Assembly: GCA_002794735.1 (NCBI GenBank)
Contig: NBAZ01000008.1
Span: 744,001-808,000, forward strand
Source of the DNA: Pyrrhoderma lamaoense
Taxonomy: Eukaryota > Basidiomycota > Agaricomycetes > Hymenochaetales > Hymenochaetaceae
DNA: 64,000 nt
Direction of reading: 5' to 3'
Shown here: positions 53,601-64,000 of the stretch, one piece after another
Position numbering within the stretch: position 1 is the stretch's first letter
Layout of the letters: every line of letters starts with the position of its first letter
The notes under the pieces: generated by a model
What the model saw: only the letters and a program-made list of their open reading frames with translations
What the model was told of the DNA's origin: nothing
The model's database searches: none
Position numbers and translations under genes: made by a program

Positions 53601-53693
53601 CCAGGTGGTGGCAAACAGAATGGTTCCTCGAATACTACATCTTCGATCTTCTCGACCATCTCTCGTTCCTTCTCTAGTCGCTCTCGTGGGTAG
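50692..53693 (+). CDS. Unknown Ser/Pro-rich, probably disordered protein
   Basis: Function not recognised. Probable start MFVFSSRLL (ATG 50692) spliced to SRVAGNGSPGN. Near the N-terminus two similar helices occur, GNLKDRIAALQQR and GNALRDRIAKFEKK, and a third weaker one, YGNRIASVQKQV. GGVPVPRGSFGLGAP follows the second. Most of the remaining roughly 900 residues are Ser/Thr/Pro/Glu-rich with no membrane segment; the C-terminus has Pro-rich stretches (LPPTPPSKSP, VPPPRYEQQLPPPPPSPRSK) that could bind SH3 or WW domains and a basic end FSTISRSFSSRSRG. About two introns. Two apparent shortages: 51041-51043 and 53497-53500; without repairing the latter the C-terminus is misread. A cortical or cytoskeletal adaptor is one possibility, unproven. 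Confidence 0.7.
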
Positions 53694-54932
53694 TCGGCCT
53701 GCTTTCATTCCATTAATTTCCGTTTCCCTCCCCTTTCATTATTTACTCCTTTTTTCAGCTCTAATTCCCTAAGTAAGTAACGAGTACACCATAAACTACG
53801 TGTACATCTTCCTATGTACTTAAGGAATGTTTATTCTATATCCCACCAATTCCCTATCCCTCCCTCTACATAATGATCTTCTGCTTTACTTTGCTCTCTT
53901 TGACTCTTTTCTAGTTTAGCTATATTCACGCACTTATTATGATATGTGATATTCCCCCTCTTTCTTTTTGTCTTACCCATATCTTATCAAATACTGTCGC
54001 TGTGGCTCAGTCACGGCTGGCAACAACAATATTTTACTTCAAGTTATTGAAACTGTTACAATATATATATATCGTTTGCATATGATATTCATATCCCTTT
54101 CCTCATCCAATTCATATTCGTCTCAGGCTTCTACACTTTTACTTCTCTATTCTCGTTCAACTTAGTCATTAAATTCCGATTCCAAATTACGCCTTACACG
54201 CATACCTTAAGGATATACTTTCATACTTATCTGTATATTTTTTCTCTTTGCATCTACTCGGCTTGGATAACCGTTACTCTTTCCTTAAATACTCCCTGGA
54301 GGCTTTTGCATTTTTTCTCCACAATCCTGTTTTTTCATATATCCCTCTAACGATCTTTACCCATTATTCTTCTTCATACCTATCTTAGTATCTACTTTTT
54401 CTGTCGTTCTATCTCTTTACGTTCTGTAAGTCCGTCCTTTGTTCTATCTGGAAATGAACATGCAATATATACAACCCCTAGACATCTGTGATAGTTTGAA
54501 TTGATTCTCAGGCAAAATAGAATCAATCGATTTTAAGACGGAATCATATAATGCGTCTGATCCGATTGGGGCATGACTGTTTACATGTAAATTAAATTTT
54601 TTTAAATTGCATGCTTTTTTATTCGTGAATCTACTGTCGAATGTATGTAAATTGCTTGTCAGGATGGGGGCAAGGAAGGAATATGGCTAAAGACATGAAG
54701 GATGCTCGAAGAGGGTCTATGAAGTTGTTCAATAGTGGTTAAAAACTTCTTTTCTTGATAGAGAAAAAAATCTGAATTAGAGATAAGAGGTGATTATACA
54801 AAAGAGGACGCAAGACACAAAGCAAACCATGATGACAAAAGGAAAACAATATAAAGAGAAAATAATAATGCATGTTCAGATGGTTGTGTTGATGAGAAAG
54901 GGGGGAGGGAAGGAGACAGGTAGATAAAAAGG
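53694..54932. other. Long convergent intergenic region
   Basis: About 1.24 kb with no supported gene. The + strand is T/C-rich to about 54480 and then turns A/G-rich up to the TRF4 stop, so each flanking gene has a pyrimidine-rich sense-strand downstream region. No RNA gene or repeat seen. Confidence 0.5.
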
Positions 54933-57498
54933 CTAGTCGCTATCGGAGTCAAGATTGATCATTGTCTTTGCAGCCCAGAACGCTCGTCTCTCATCCCCAC
55001 TTATCGTTTTTTGGGACTGTGTCTTCTCTTTTCCCTTCCTATCATTCAAAGTTTTAGTCCCTTTTGTATACGCTGAATCATCGCCATCATCGCTTGATCC
55101 AGTAAGAGCATCAGCAGCTTTGATGTACGCTCTCTCGATTTCGTCGAGTTCGCCGTCTGAGCTAAGCACTTCTAAGCTCGAATTTGAAGCTCGTTTTATA
55201 TCCATCGCAAATGGGACATCCTCGCTCCCTTTATCAATGTCCTTGCGGCTGACCGCTTTGACCTTTTCGCTCCCCTCACTGCTTTCACTACCTCTATCAT
55301 CCTCATCATCTGAAGTATATAGTGTGACAACAGGTACAGGCCGAGAGTCCTGTACCGACGAAGGCCGGTGCTTCTTACTGGCAGGCCCTCAATCCTTCCA
55401 TGGTAACCAATCTGCCGTTGTTGAGTATCTGAGCGGGCACCAATATCATACCGGCTCTCTGATTCATAACCTATCACTCTATTCCGTTTCCTCTTTGGAG
55501 CCGCCTTACCCTTATCCTTACTCGACGGTCTACCCCTTCGCTGAAAGTAAATTGGACTTGATTAACTTGTCCTTCTTCCTCATCCGAAGTCCCAATATCC
55601 ATGTCGGCCTCTCCCCAAGCATCCTCTACAACTTCCCGAGCCTCCTTCAACCTGTGATCTAGTACCTCTTTCGGATGTCCCACATCCATCAACCCGCAAG
55701 CGGATCATATCCAACCATCCTCGCTAGGTCTCCTTTATTATACACTTCTTGTACCAACTTTCTATGATTAATAACCTCCTGACTGACACCTAAGATGGTC
55801 CGCAGAACACTCATTTCCTCAATGTTATAAGAGTATCCACTACGATATCCGTTTTGAATAAGGTTCGCTCTCTTGTAAATTTCTGAAACCATGATATCGT
55901 AAGCACCAGCAAAGGTCTGTCGGACACTCTTTATAGCGTAGGAGCCCCTTGAGATATCATTATCTATATCAATACATTGGTGGCAAATTGTCATGACCTT
56001 TATGTCAGAGAGTGGGTCAGAAAATGTAAAAGGGACTCAACTGATGTCACCTGGATCCTCTATACTCAGAAGGTGAGGTTTGTTAAAGTCCTTCCAACCC
56101 CTTTCCTCTTTATTGAAATAAGTTCCACCGTGTCGTACTGAGATCCCAGTGTTCACATAGTTGAAATACTTGCCATATAACTCAAAGAACTCAAGTGTTA
56201 GAATACCAAGATTTCGCGCGGAGTCGATTTCCGCACGCCTAATCTTAGGGTGCATCTAGATTAGTAACTTCAGCAATTGTTCAAAAAAGAAAGGGTGGAT
56301 AGCGAGTTCAGGTTACTAACTTGCAGGTAACTAACGGCAAGACAGACAATAGCATAACTTCCTAATCCCCTGAGTATACCTCGTTCATGCTTCTCTGGTT
56401 GAGGAAAGCCTTTACTATTAGGACAAGAGCACGGAGTGCAGGGAACTCGTTGAGAAAGTGATTAATCATTTCCCCTGTCTTGACCCCATTCGCTTGGTTC
56501 ATACTGATATCAACGGGAAAGCGGCCTGAAGAAGACAGTGTGAGTATTGTTGTACTTGTGATAGAAGAGATGGTCTTATATACAAACCGTATAGCGTGAC
56601 AAACTTTATGATAGGGACTTTGGCCCTGGTAATAACAGTCACCTTATCCGTCAGACCTGTTCGCTTGACGATATTTGCCAACGATCGTAACGAGCCAACT
56701 TTGTCGTTATATGCAAGCGTATTTGACAATACGACCAGATCAATGTCACTGATCAGTAATGCAATCAGTTGATAATATAAATATGTAATTGATGACTTAT
56801 GAAACCCTCGTACCCTTGAGGTAAATATAACTTAGTACCAAAACTCCCAAACGGCAGTACCTCAGCATCACGGTACACTTTTTTAATCGCACTTGATATG
56901 AGCTGAACAATCATATTTCGTACTTCATGCTCTATAGGAGTTGGTGATATGTAAAAGAGAAAGGATTCAACTTCTTTGTGCATTCTACATGACTTGATTT
57001 TAGTTTCACTTCAAACCTGGTGGCATCTTCAAGACACAATGAATTTACGTACAACTGAGCTGTATTCTTACAACTATACCAATCAACATAAGCAGTCCAG
57101 GGTGCTTGTCTCAGTAATTTTGGATTTTTATGACTATTGCTCAAACCCCGTGGGTCTCCATCTCGTTCAAGCTCATCTCTACCTCGTTTCCTCCCAGCCA
57201 ATTGGTCACTCCTTCTTTCTAATTCAGGTCTCCCTCTATCCCAGTTTCTTGTTGACTTGGAAACCGTTTGATCGTCAATTTCATCTATATTCAGGCTGAT
57301 GAAGTCAGCCCCAAATGTCTCCTCATCTTCACGAGGTTTCGGGTCTGTTATTACAGGCTTTGGTGCGGAGATTCTTGAAGGACCGGCTTCTGGTTGAGTA
57401 AGGATAGACTGAGTTGAGTTGAGTTTAAGTTGAGCAGGAGAAGGTTGACGAGATGCCTTTTTCTTGCTCTTTTTTGACTTCCTCCTTGGTGTTTCCAT
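54933..57498 (-). CDS. TRF4: Non-canonical poly(A) polymerase Trf4/Cid14 type
   Basis: TRAMP-complex nucleotidyltransferase adding short A tails to aberrant nuclear RNAs for exosome decay. Lys-rich N-terminus METPRRKSKKSKKK (ATG 57498), APWTAYVDWYSCKN, LHKEVESFLFYISPTPIEHE, catalytic LPFGSFGTKLYLPQG followed by GDIDLVVLS (the DxD metal site), a third acidic residue in GRFPVDISMNQANG, VLIVKAFLNQR, GGLGSYAIVCLAVSYLQMHP, FFELYGKYFNYVNTGISVRH, LLSIEDPGDISNDISRGSY. Charged tail with Ser/Asp clusters ending TMINLDSDSD. About seven introns, roughly 730 aa. Two apparent shortages in the tail: 55533-55536 and 55386-55388. Confidence 0.94.
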
Positions 57499-57770
57499 GT
57501 CTAGTGATAGACACTGAGTTGTATATGCTACAATAGCAGACGTTTACATATAAATTCGACACAAAATTGAGAGCGCCTACACGACAACACGTGACGATCG
57601 ACGGCAGGTATCCGAGAGTAGGAGTAACCCATTAAGATGAGCATAGCTCATGGATGGTAGCACAGTCCATGTAACTTCTTCCCATCCTTTCACATCTCAG
57701 CTTCCATGGGCTTGCTTTCTTGCTTTTAACCACCACGAGGGCGCTTATCATCACATAAACTCAAGAGGTC
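57499..57770. promoter_or_regulatory. Bidirectional promoter TRF4 / inositol 5-phosphatase
   Basis: A 272-bp head-to-head spacer containing CACGTGAC (CACGTG at 57588-57593). Confidence 0.4.
57588..57593. promoter_or_regulatory. E-box CACGTG (TRF4/5-phosphatase spacer)
   Basis: CACGTGAC about 90 bp upstream of the TRF4 start codon, on the TRF4 side of the spacer. Same heptamer as in two other spacers of this window. Confidence 0.3.
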
Positions 57771-59529
57771 ATGTCAGCTACGGGAACTAGAGCAAGTACA
57801 AGCACTCTTGAAGACAAACTCCTCGTCCAAATCGCGTCATACAATACAAATCTTCAAGGGAACGCTGGCTTGCCTCAGGACCTCGTCGACTGGCTAGCTC
57901 CTACACTTACAGTCTCTAGCTTCCTTTCAAGGGGGAAACAGGCTCCCGATATCGTTGCTGTGGGCTTCCAGGAGCTACTTCCGCTTCATCTTGCCTGTAA
58001 GCACCCCTTCCATTCCGTTCGTGTTATGGAACTCAACCCATGTTAATTAACTATATAGTATCTGGCCTATCAAAACAAGTTATTGATTCTCGCGATAATC
58101 TTATTCGCTCACAAATTGAAGAGCACGCTCCGAACAAGGATCGTTATACACTCGTGGCGAGCATTGTTAATGTTGGCATCTCACTTCTTGTCTATGTTCG
58201 TGACGAGCATATAGGTCAACGCGTCCGTGATGTCCAGACTCAATGGACCGGCTGTGGACCTGGTTATATGGGTAATAAGGGCGCTGTTGGAGTCCGGTTC
58301 CGTTTAGCAGGTCAAGATAATGAAGAAGGGGGAGAGACGTTCACGTATGTATACACTACTTCGTTTACCATCTTTCTCCTTATTGAGTTAACTAATATCT
58401 ACAAAAGCTTCGTTAATGCTCATCTCACTGCTCATGCAGGGAATATTCGGAGCCGTATAGCGGATTACTACCATATTGTCGGTACGCTCTTGTTTCCGCC
58501 ACCCGCTTCCCGGCCTAGTGGCATGCATACGACCTTACTCGATACGTCTCATCTGTTCTTCCTGGGTGACCTGAATTTCCGCCTATCGCTACCTGTGGAG
58601 GATCCACTTTACACCTGCCGGGAAGATCTGTATACGGCACTTAATGATGATATAGAAAGGGCTAAATTGAAAGAATATGATGAACTCTATTGTGCTCGAA
58701 GACGGAAAGAAGTTTTTGTTGGGATGCATGAAGGAGAATTCTGGAGATTTAAATGCACCTACAAGTACATCAACAATGAAGTTGACAGATATAAGTGGGT
58801 TAATAGGTTAACATGAAATCCAGTACACTGCATCTAATATCAACGCAATTTGTTTAGTGAAAAGCGCATGCCTGCTTGGACCGATCGGGTTATGTTCGCA
58901 TCATATCTTGATCCAACAGACGATTTAGAGAAATCAAGTATCAACCCTATTCTCTATACATCAATCCCATCATATACTTCCTCAGATCATGTATGTATTT
59001 CACTTTTTCTAGAAGACTCTGTCTCACTCAACCCCTCTCACAGAAACCTGTGGTCGCCCTCCTTCTTGTCCCCACTTCCATATTTTCTCCATCCCCTTAC
59101 TCTGACCCCGATTCCGCATCTATCCCGTCTGCTGAACCTCTTCTCAAAGACCCCTCTAAACCGTACATCCCAACTTTGACTCTCAACCTTCCCCACCACC
59201 TTTCGCGTCCTGCATCACCCACTAACCGTCGCACCCCTTCACCATCATCTACTCCGATAACGCCTGTCACACCTAATACTCGCTTCTCTCGAAGCACAAC
59301 GTATCGTACGCCACTTGCAGATCCTTATTGGGTTCTCAAGCGCTACACAGGTCGTGTTCTTGACCGAATCGTTGGTGCTGTATGGATGCTATTGATATTT
59401 GTTGGTTTAGGGAACGCCACTATTGGCTTGGTAAATTGTATATTTGGAATAGTCGCTTGGGATGTTTTGGTTGGTCAAGTGGTAGGGGTGGGAACATCGG
59501 AACCCCAGTTAATGATGTTTAAAGGATGA
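57771..59529 (+). CDS. Inositol polyphosphate 5-phosphatase, tail-anchored
   Basis: Removes the 5-phosphate of phosphoinositides such as PI(4,5)P2. Domain landmarks: LVQIASYNTNLQGNAGLPQD, PDIVAVGFQELLPLHLA, WTGCGPGYMGNKGAVGVRF, FVNAHLTAHAGN, FFLGDLNFRLSLP (metal/catalytic), FWRFKCTYKY, RMPAWTDRVMF and SSDH before KPVVALL. After the catalytic domain come a Pro/Ser-rich linker and a hydrophobic segment VGAVWMLLIFVGLGNATIGL near the C-terminus, so the protein is probably anchored in the ER or another membrane, as yeast Inp54. About four introns, roughly 500 aa. No frame break noted. Confidence 0.92.
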
Positions 59530-60086
59530 AATCTTTCTCAGAATTTATCACATTTTACACTCCTTTTTACACTTGATATATTCACGTTAAGCTTGATTCA
59601 CTTCGAAATAGACAGTCTATTTGCCGAATATCTCTGTGTACTTCTTTGTTCCATAGGGCCTTGTTGTTCAACCAGTTTCATCTCCCCTCTTTCTCTCTTT
59701 TTCCTCACAAACTATACTTTTTACACTTTTATATATGTATACCAGACTGCTACCTACACAATTTGGTACATCATATCTGTCTTTACTTCGTTACTTCTTG
59801 AATAGGTTACGTCTTTGTTAGATACTATTGTATTCGTCTTTTGACGAACTTCCAACGTACATAACGTATTCTGTAGTTTATAAGATTCGTGATTAGTTTC
59901 TTGATCATTTCAAGAAATTTAACAAGGTGAAATAATTGATATTGCTATTTTTTCTTCTAAGAGTCGATGACAAAAATCAAAATGGTTTCAAGAAAGCAGT
60001 CAAAAATAGTACACTACCAAGAATAAAGCTACACAATATTTTCCGATTAGCACGCCATATAAAAAGAGATAAAGTCTAGAGAGACC
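59530..60086. other. Convergent spacer, 5-phosphatase / MFS
   Basis: About 560 bp, T-rich on the + strand until about 59900, then A-rich. No gene supported; the plus-strand open frame 59593-59805 is compositional. Confidence 0.4.
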
Positions 60087-63000
60087 TCAAGGCACACCAT
60101 AGAGGAATTCACACATCCCCCTCCCCTCGACATAACCCACTGAAGATAACGGACTAGACAATATGTTTTTTCCCACTACCTCCTTTAAGTTTCCTCCCCT
60201 TCCTTGCCTTTGTAGCAAGTCACTAGAGTCATCAAAATCATCAGTGAGCGTCTCCTCCGCGTCGTGCGCCCCTAGAAGCTCCACCCTCTCCTCTCCTCCT
60301 TCTCCTCTGGTTCTGCTCTCCATGTGTGTACGCCTATTAATGCGATCTGGTGATCCATCCCTAGAAGTGCTCACATCAACATCGACTCGTATCACGATAT
60401 TATGGGGTTTCTTGGTGGTTGAATTGGAAGGGAAGTGAACACAGAAAAGACAGAAGAAAGATACGATGATCGCCCCGCCGAGACAAAGAATATTGTCCGA
60501 GGGTATGTTGCTACTGTAGCCATGTACAATAAACCAAACAACAACGGTCCAAGGATTTGTGTGCTGTTGACAGTTAAAGACAAAGGGTAATAAAAGGGAA
60601 TGAGCTATTAATCAGATTAGGGCAAGTGACCAAACGAGCAACAAACCATAAAGCTTGAACAACACTAATAGCGCCAAACAACCTTCCAGTCTCAACTTCT
60701 TTAACATTCTTCCTCCTTGATGTAGTGTTACGCTGAGTTTCCTCTTCAACATCTCCCTCTTCCAGTTCACCATCATCCCTATCTCTACTACGTACCACAG
60801 TACTTCCCTCAGATCCAAACTCAGCATGAGCTTCAAGCGCCTTCAACTCCCTCTTTGTATATAATTCCAAAGCTAAAGCTTGTACAGCCGGGTTGAATCC
60901 ACCACTAAACGATGTTAAAACCGCGATACCAACAAACATTGTCGGCGTTAACGCAAAAGGGAAGACAGAAAAACATATTGCCTCCAGTACTAGAGATACT
61001 CGGGCTAGATATAGATCAAACTTAGGTGAATGGGGTGCGATAGCTGTGTGCTGAGTGGACCTCTCGCTCGAAGAAGTAGGATTTGGAGATGCGATTCGAG
61101 ATGATGCATTACTAGAACTGGGTGTGGGGCTGATGATGAGGAATCTGGTGCCAAGTCCCGGGGGCGGGGTGGCTCTGGTGACGGAGAAATTTGTAAGGAT
61201 TCAGAGGACTCTGTAGGTAGACGTATAGCGGGTCTTGGCTTGTTGAAGCGTTTGATTATGACTACAGTAGATCATGAGTCACAATCTCCATTCAAAGCAA
61301 ACAGACGTACATGGAAGGATTACGGTTAGAAAGAGGGCACGCGTAGCGCCAACAATACTAAGGAAATAACCAAGCTGTAGTTTTGAACTCAGTACAAAAT
61401 ATGTGAGATGAGTAAGCTTATGGTATGCCAATCACCTCTTCAGATTTCCATCCGAATGTTGCCTGAGCGTATTGGAACTTGTATTGATAAGATCCTTGTA
61501 TCAGAGCGGACACGCCATAACCAACGACAACAAGCGTCAGACTCCAGTCCCTATTCCAGATTGACGATTTCCCATCATGACCATGAGATTTATGGACTTG
61601 AGCGGGTATGAAAATACTCAAGGGGCTTAAGAACGCAAAAGTCCTCCTTACACCTGCACTAATTTGTTTAACGCCCTTCATCAACGCTCCTTCCGCGTTA
61701 TTTCGGTGTCCAGAGATGAGTGTATCATCTAGATCTTGCATTTCTTCTCTCTTCCTCTGGCGCTCACGATTCCTACGCATAGCTGCTGGAGCCAGGCTTT
61801 CAGGTACGACAAACCATAACCAGAATGCATAAAGGACATGTACAGCTAGTGCAGCATAGAATACCGACAATAGATTACGAGTTTCGTGGACGAGAATTGA
61901 TCCGAGAGTTGGGCCTATTCCCATTCCGACAAATAGAAGTCCGGTCCCAAGGGAGAAAACGCGGGACCGAGTTCCTGGAGGGGTACAATCTGCAAAGTAT
62001 GCATGCATAGCAGCAACAACTGTAGAAAGTCCTAGAAATAGAATTACATTACAAATGCCAACATGTAGGGATAGTATTGAGATAGGATACTTACCGCCAA
62101 ATGTCCCTTCCGCACATGCTCCCAATAATAAGAACCAATATCCACCAGGGAATCGTTGAGATAAGAAGTTGACACAAATAAAGGTCAGATCACTAAGTCA
62201 AGTAAGGAAAGGTCGTTTGACACTAGCTTTACGTTGAAGTAGTACATGTGCTACACTCACTTCGTTAAAAGCCCGACCACACAAAGTCCGAGAACCCGAA
62301 GACGACCATAGCTATCTGAGAGCTAAGGACATAAATACTCAAACCTTCAATTTGAAACCTTAGTGTATGCGCTTACCGACGCCCAAAATGTTGTAGTCAA
62401 GCAGCTTAGCAAGCCCGTTGTCGTAGTTAGTACTGATTAGTCGGGTTGAGAATTGAGCTGGTACGAATCAAACTAAAGTGCGGAGGGCACATACCAGCGA
62501 TGAGCTTGGCTGCAGCTGCCTGGACAGTAGGGTCCGAGGCACATTGGTTATCTCTATCGTCTTCTTGGTCTCTTTTAGAAGAAGAAGTAGAAAAGACGTG
62601 AGGATGAAGATAGGCGATATCACTCTGATTTTTTGATGAAATTAGTAATGTAGATAGAGATGAGGCTGGAGCATGAGGCTGGAGTCTGAGGCTGATATCT
62701 AGACCATTAACAACACTAGCCACTCTAATAGTATTGGAAAAACCGAGTAATGGGTCGTGCTCTCCACCGGCGGCATATTCTGGTTTAAGAGCACGACAAA
62801 CTAATTGAGTATAAAGTTCTACACGAGGGGCCAGGCATGCAGTCATAGCAATCGAAGTCAACGGTGTGATGCCCAGTAGCCTAGAATGCACATTCAGTCT
62901 CTGGACTTACGATCAATGCACTGAGTACACACCAGAGAGGTGACGGTCGTTTATACCAAGGTCGATTCTTGAAGTTGAGTTCATCATCTTCCTCGTCCTC

Positions 63001-63207
63001 CTCGTTTATCGCTGTTGCGTCCGAGTCCACCGTGTTTCGCCCATGTCGGTGGGGATGCACAAACTCCTGGAGTAAGCCTACTTGCTCTTCAGTAATTGAC
63101 CCTTCAGGAAGTATGAAATCATCTGGGTGCGTAGCTAGATATGGATGGCCTCGATGAGATGCATTTGACCTTGAGCGAGACTTTGAAACACTATCCGAGC
63201 GCAACAT
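60087..63207 (-). CDS. Major facilitator superfamily transporter
   Basis: Membrane transporter of unknown substrate. Cytosolic N-terminus MLRSDSVSKSRSRS (ATG 63207), LLGITPLTSIAMTACLAPRV as a first membrane segment, a long loop of about 90 residues with CASDPTVQAAAAKLIA, motif A-like LSDSYGRLRVLGLCVVGLL, FGGLSTVVAAMHAYFADCTP, RSRVFSLGTGLLFVGMGIG, a central cytosolic loop, then the second half (WSLTLVVVGYGVSALIQGSY, LTPTMFVGIAVLTSFSGGFN, LGPLLFGLLYMATVATYPRT). A second Ser/Pro-rich loop (about 61020-61260) is unusually long, and the C-terminal tail is acidic. About ten introns, roughly 850 aa. Two shortages: the G run 61160-61164 and 60473-60476, the latter needed for AGAIIVSFFCLFC and the true stop at 60087. 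Confidence 0.85.
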
Positions 63208-63618
63208 TTCGGGGGATAGGATTGGGTTATAGTGTCAGGCAACCAAGAGCATTAGATTGTTGTGGATAAGTATCAGAAATACATGAACACGAGGATGAAG
63301 TCTATGGAATCTAAATGTTGAGTTACGACAGGGATAAATTCACTATCGCACTAGACTCCGCTCTATGGGAACGCTTGGCTCCCCTTGCGTATACCCATTA
63401 TCGGCTTGATTTACAACATTGAACCGCTGAGTAACCCATTACGCAAACACCCCTCGTCATCCCCTCCTTTTTTCAAATAAATTCATAAATTAGAATCTGT
63501 GAGAGTTGTGTTGGTATGTTTATATACGAAAGTGATGAGTTTGATGATCGTAAATAAGTGCTGTTATTTACACAGGTGAAAGGTGAATTTTGATCTGTTT
63601 GGTCCTAGACATTCGCCC
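63208..63618. promoter_or_regulatory. Bidirectional promoter MFS / WD40 gene
   Basis: About 410 bp head-to-head spacer, A/T-rich towards the WD40 side. No motif recognised with confidence. Confidence 0.3.
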
Positions 63619-64000
63619 ATGATGTCCAGCGGCCAATTAACATCATCCGAAAAACCTATATTCATACCAGCCCATGCAACAGCTGTGACATATAGCCCAA
63701 ATGGAAAAGTACTTGCCGTTGGATCAGGTCCTTATCAAGTTTAACATGAGATATCAATTAGAGTTCTAACACAATCGCTGGTAGACGACAGTTCTGTTCG
63801 CGTTTATCACCCTCCAGAGACGAAAGTCAAGTTTGCCCTACGTGGTTTAGGTGACAGTGTATCGAACCTGATTTTCAATGATCCCGAGGGAAGTGACCTT
63901 TGGGTTGCCTCTGGAAAGAGTGTATGTCTCTGAACTGCATAATCTATGCATCATGGGCTATTTTGAAAACTAGCATTTTAACGTACTTCCCAAATAGATA
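63619..64000 (+). CDS. WD40-repeat protein, 5' part only
   Basis: Starts MMSSGQLTSSEKPIFIPAHA at 63619 (or the next ATG at 63622). AHATAVTYSPNGKVLAVGS joined across a short intron to DDSSVRVYHPPETKVKFAL reads as one WD40 blade (GH/AH start, SPDG-like turn, D-x-S-V-R-V-Y end), and SVSNLIFNDPEGSDLWVAS as the next. A second donor (gtatgt at about 63921) opens an intron, and the gene runs out of the window. Many replication and chromatin factors, for example Ctf4/WDHD1, begin with such repeats; the fragment is too short to decide. Confidence 0.7.

Noticed and set aside
54955..55662. Plus-strand open frame of 235 codons
   Set aside because: Antisense to the acidic/Ser-rich tail of the Trf4-type gene; such tails give long open frames on the opposite strand.

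Overview
The window is nuclear DNA of a fungus, almost certainly a basidiomycete (probably Agaricomycotina). Genes are dense, carry many short GT-AG introns (about 50-80 nt), lie on both strands without operons, and encode conserved eukaryotic housekeeping proteins. Protein wording such as the FAN1 nuclease core, the RFTS-BAH-BAH DNMT1 and the CENP-C motif plus cupin Mif2 fits Basidiomycota. I see no rRNA, tRNA, transposon or CRISPR array.

Layout: 67-5344 (+) P4-ATPase flippase; a long convergent gap; 7253-10935 (-) UPF1 helicase; 11048-12712 (-) METTL25/RRNAD1-type methyltransferase; about 13036-16639 (+) FAN1 nuclease; 16832-19438 (-) 2-isopropylmalate synthase; 19683-20322 (+) ECM15/YkoF-like protein; 20432-24909 (-) DNMT1-type cytosine methyltransferase; 25184-27943 (+) MCM7; 28131-31129 (-) kexin; 31650-32939 (+) an unrecognised three-repeat protein; 33335-36529 (-) POT1; about 36804-38623 (+) Gfd2-like RNase H-fold protein; 39115-40225 (+) Rab6/Ypt6; 40470-41942 (-) TAP42; 42199-44651 (+) MTHFR; 44856-45679 (-) APC15-like; 46089-48165 (-) CENP-C/Mif2; 48368-50291 (+) SNW/Prp45; about 50692-53693 (+) unknown Ser/Pro-rich protein; 54933-57498 (-) Trf4/Cid14 poly(A) polymerase; 57771-59529 (+) tail-anchored inositol 5-phosphatase; 60087-63207 (-) MFS transporter; 63619-64000 (+) start of a WD40 protein.

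Most genes sit in head-to-head pairs separated by about 200-500 bp (METTL25/FAN1, IPMS/ECM15, DNMT1/MCM7, KEX2/orphan, POT1/Gfd2-like, TAP42/MTHFR, CENP-C/SNW, TRF4/INP5, MFS/WD40). Genome-maintenance functions are common (FAN1, DNMT1, MCM7, POT1, CENP-C, APC15-like), but nothing shows they form one system.

The clearest global observation is technical: at least 24 sites in 14 genes need one extra base, nearly always in a G or C run, to keep a conserved reading frame. This looks like consensus error, not pseudogenisation. The most interesting biological observations are a 5-nt microexon in the ECM15-like gene, an isopropylmalate synthase with two tandem regulatory domains, and an intronless orphan gene with three diverged copies of a roughly 70-residue charged module.
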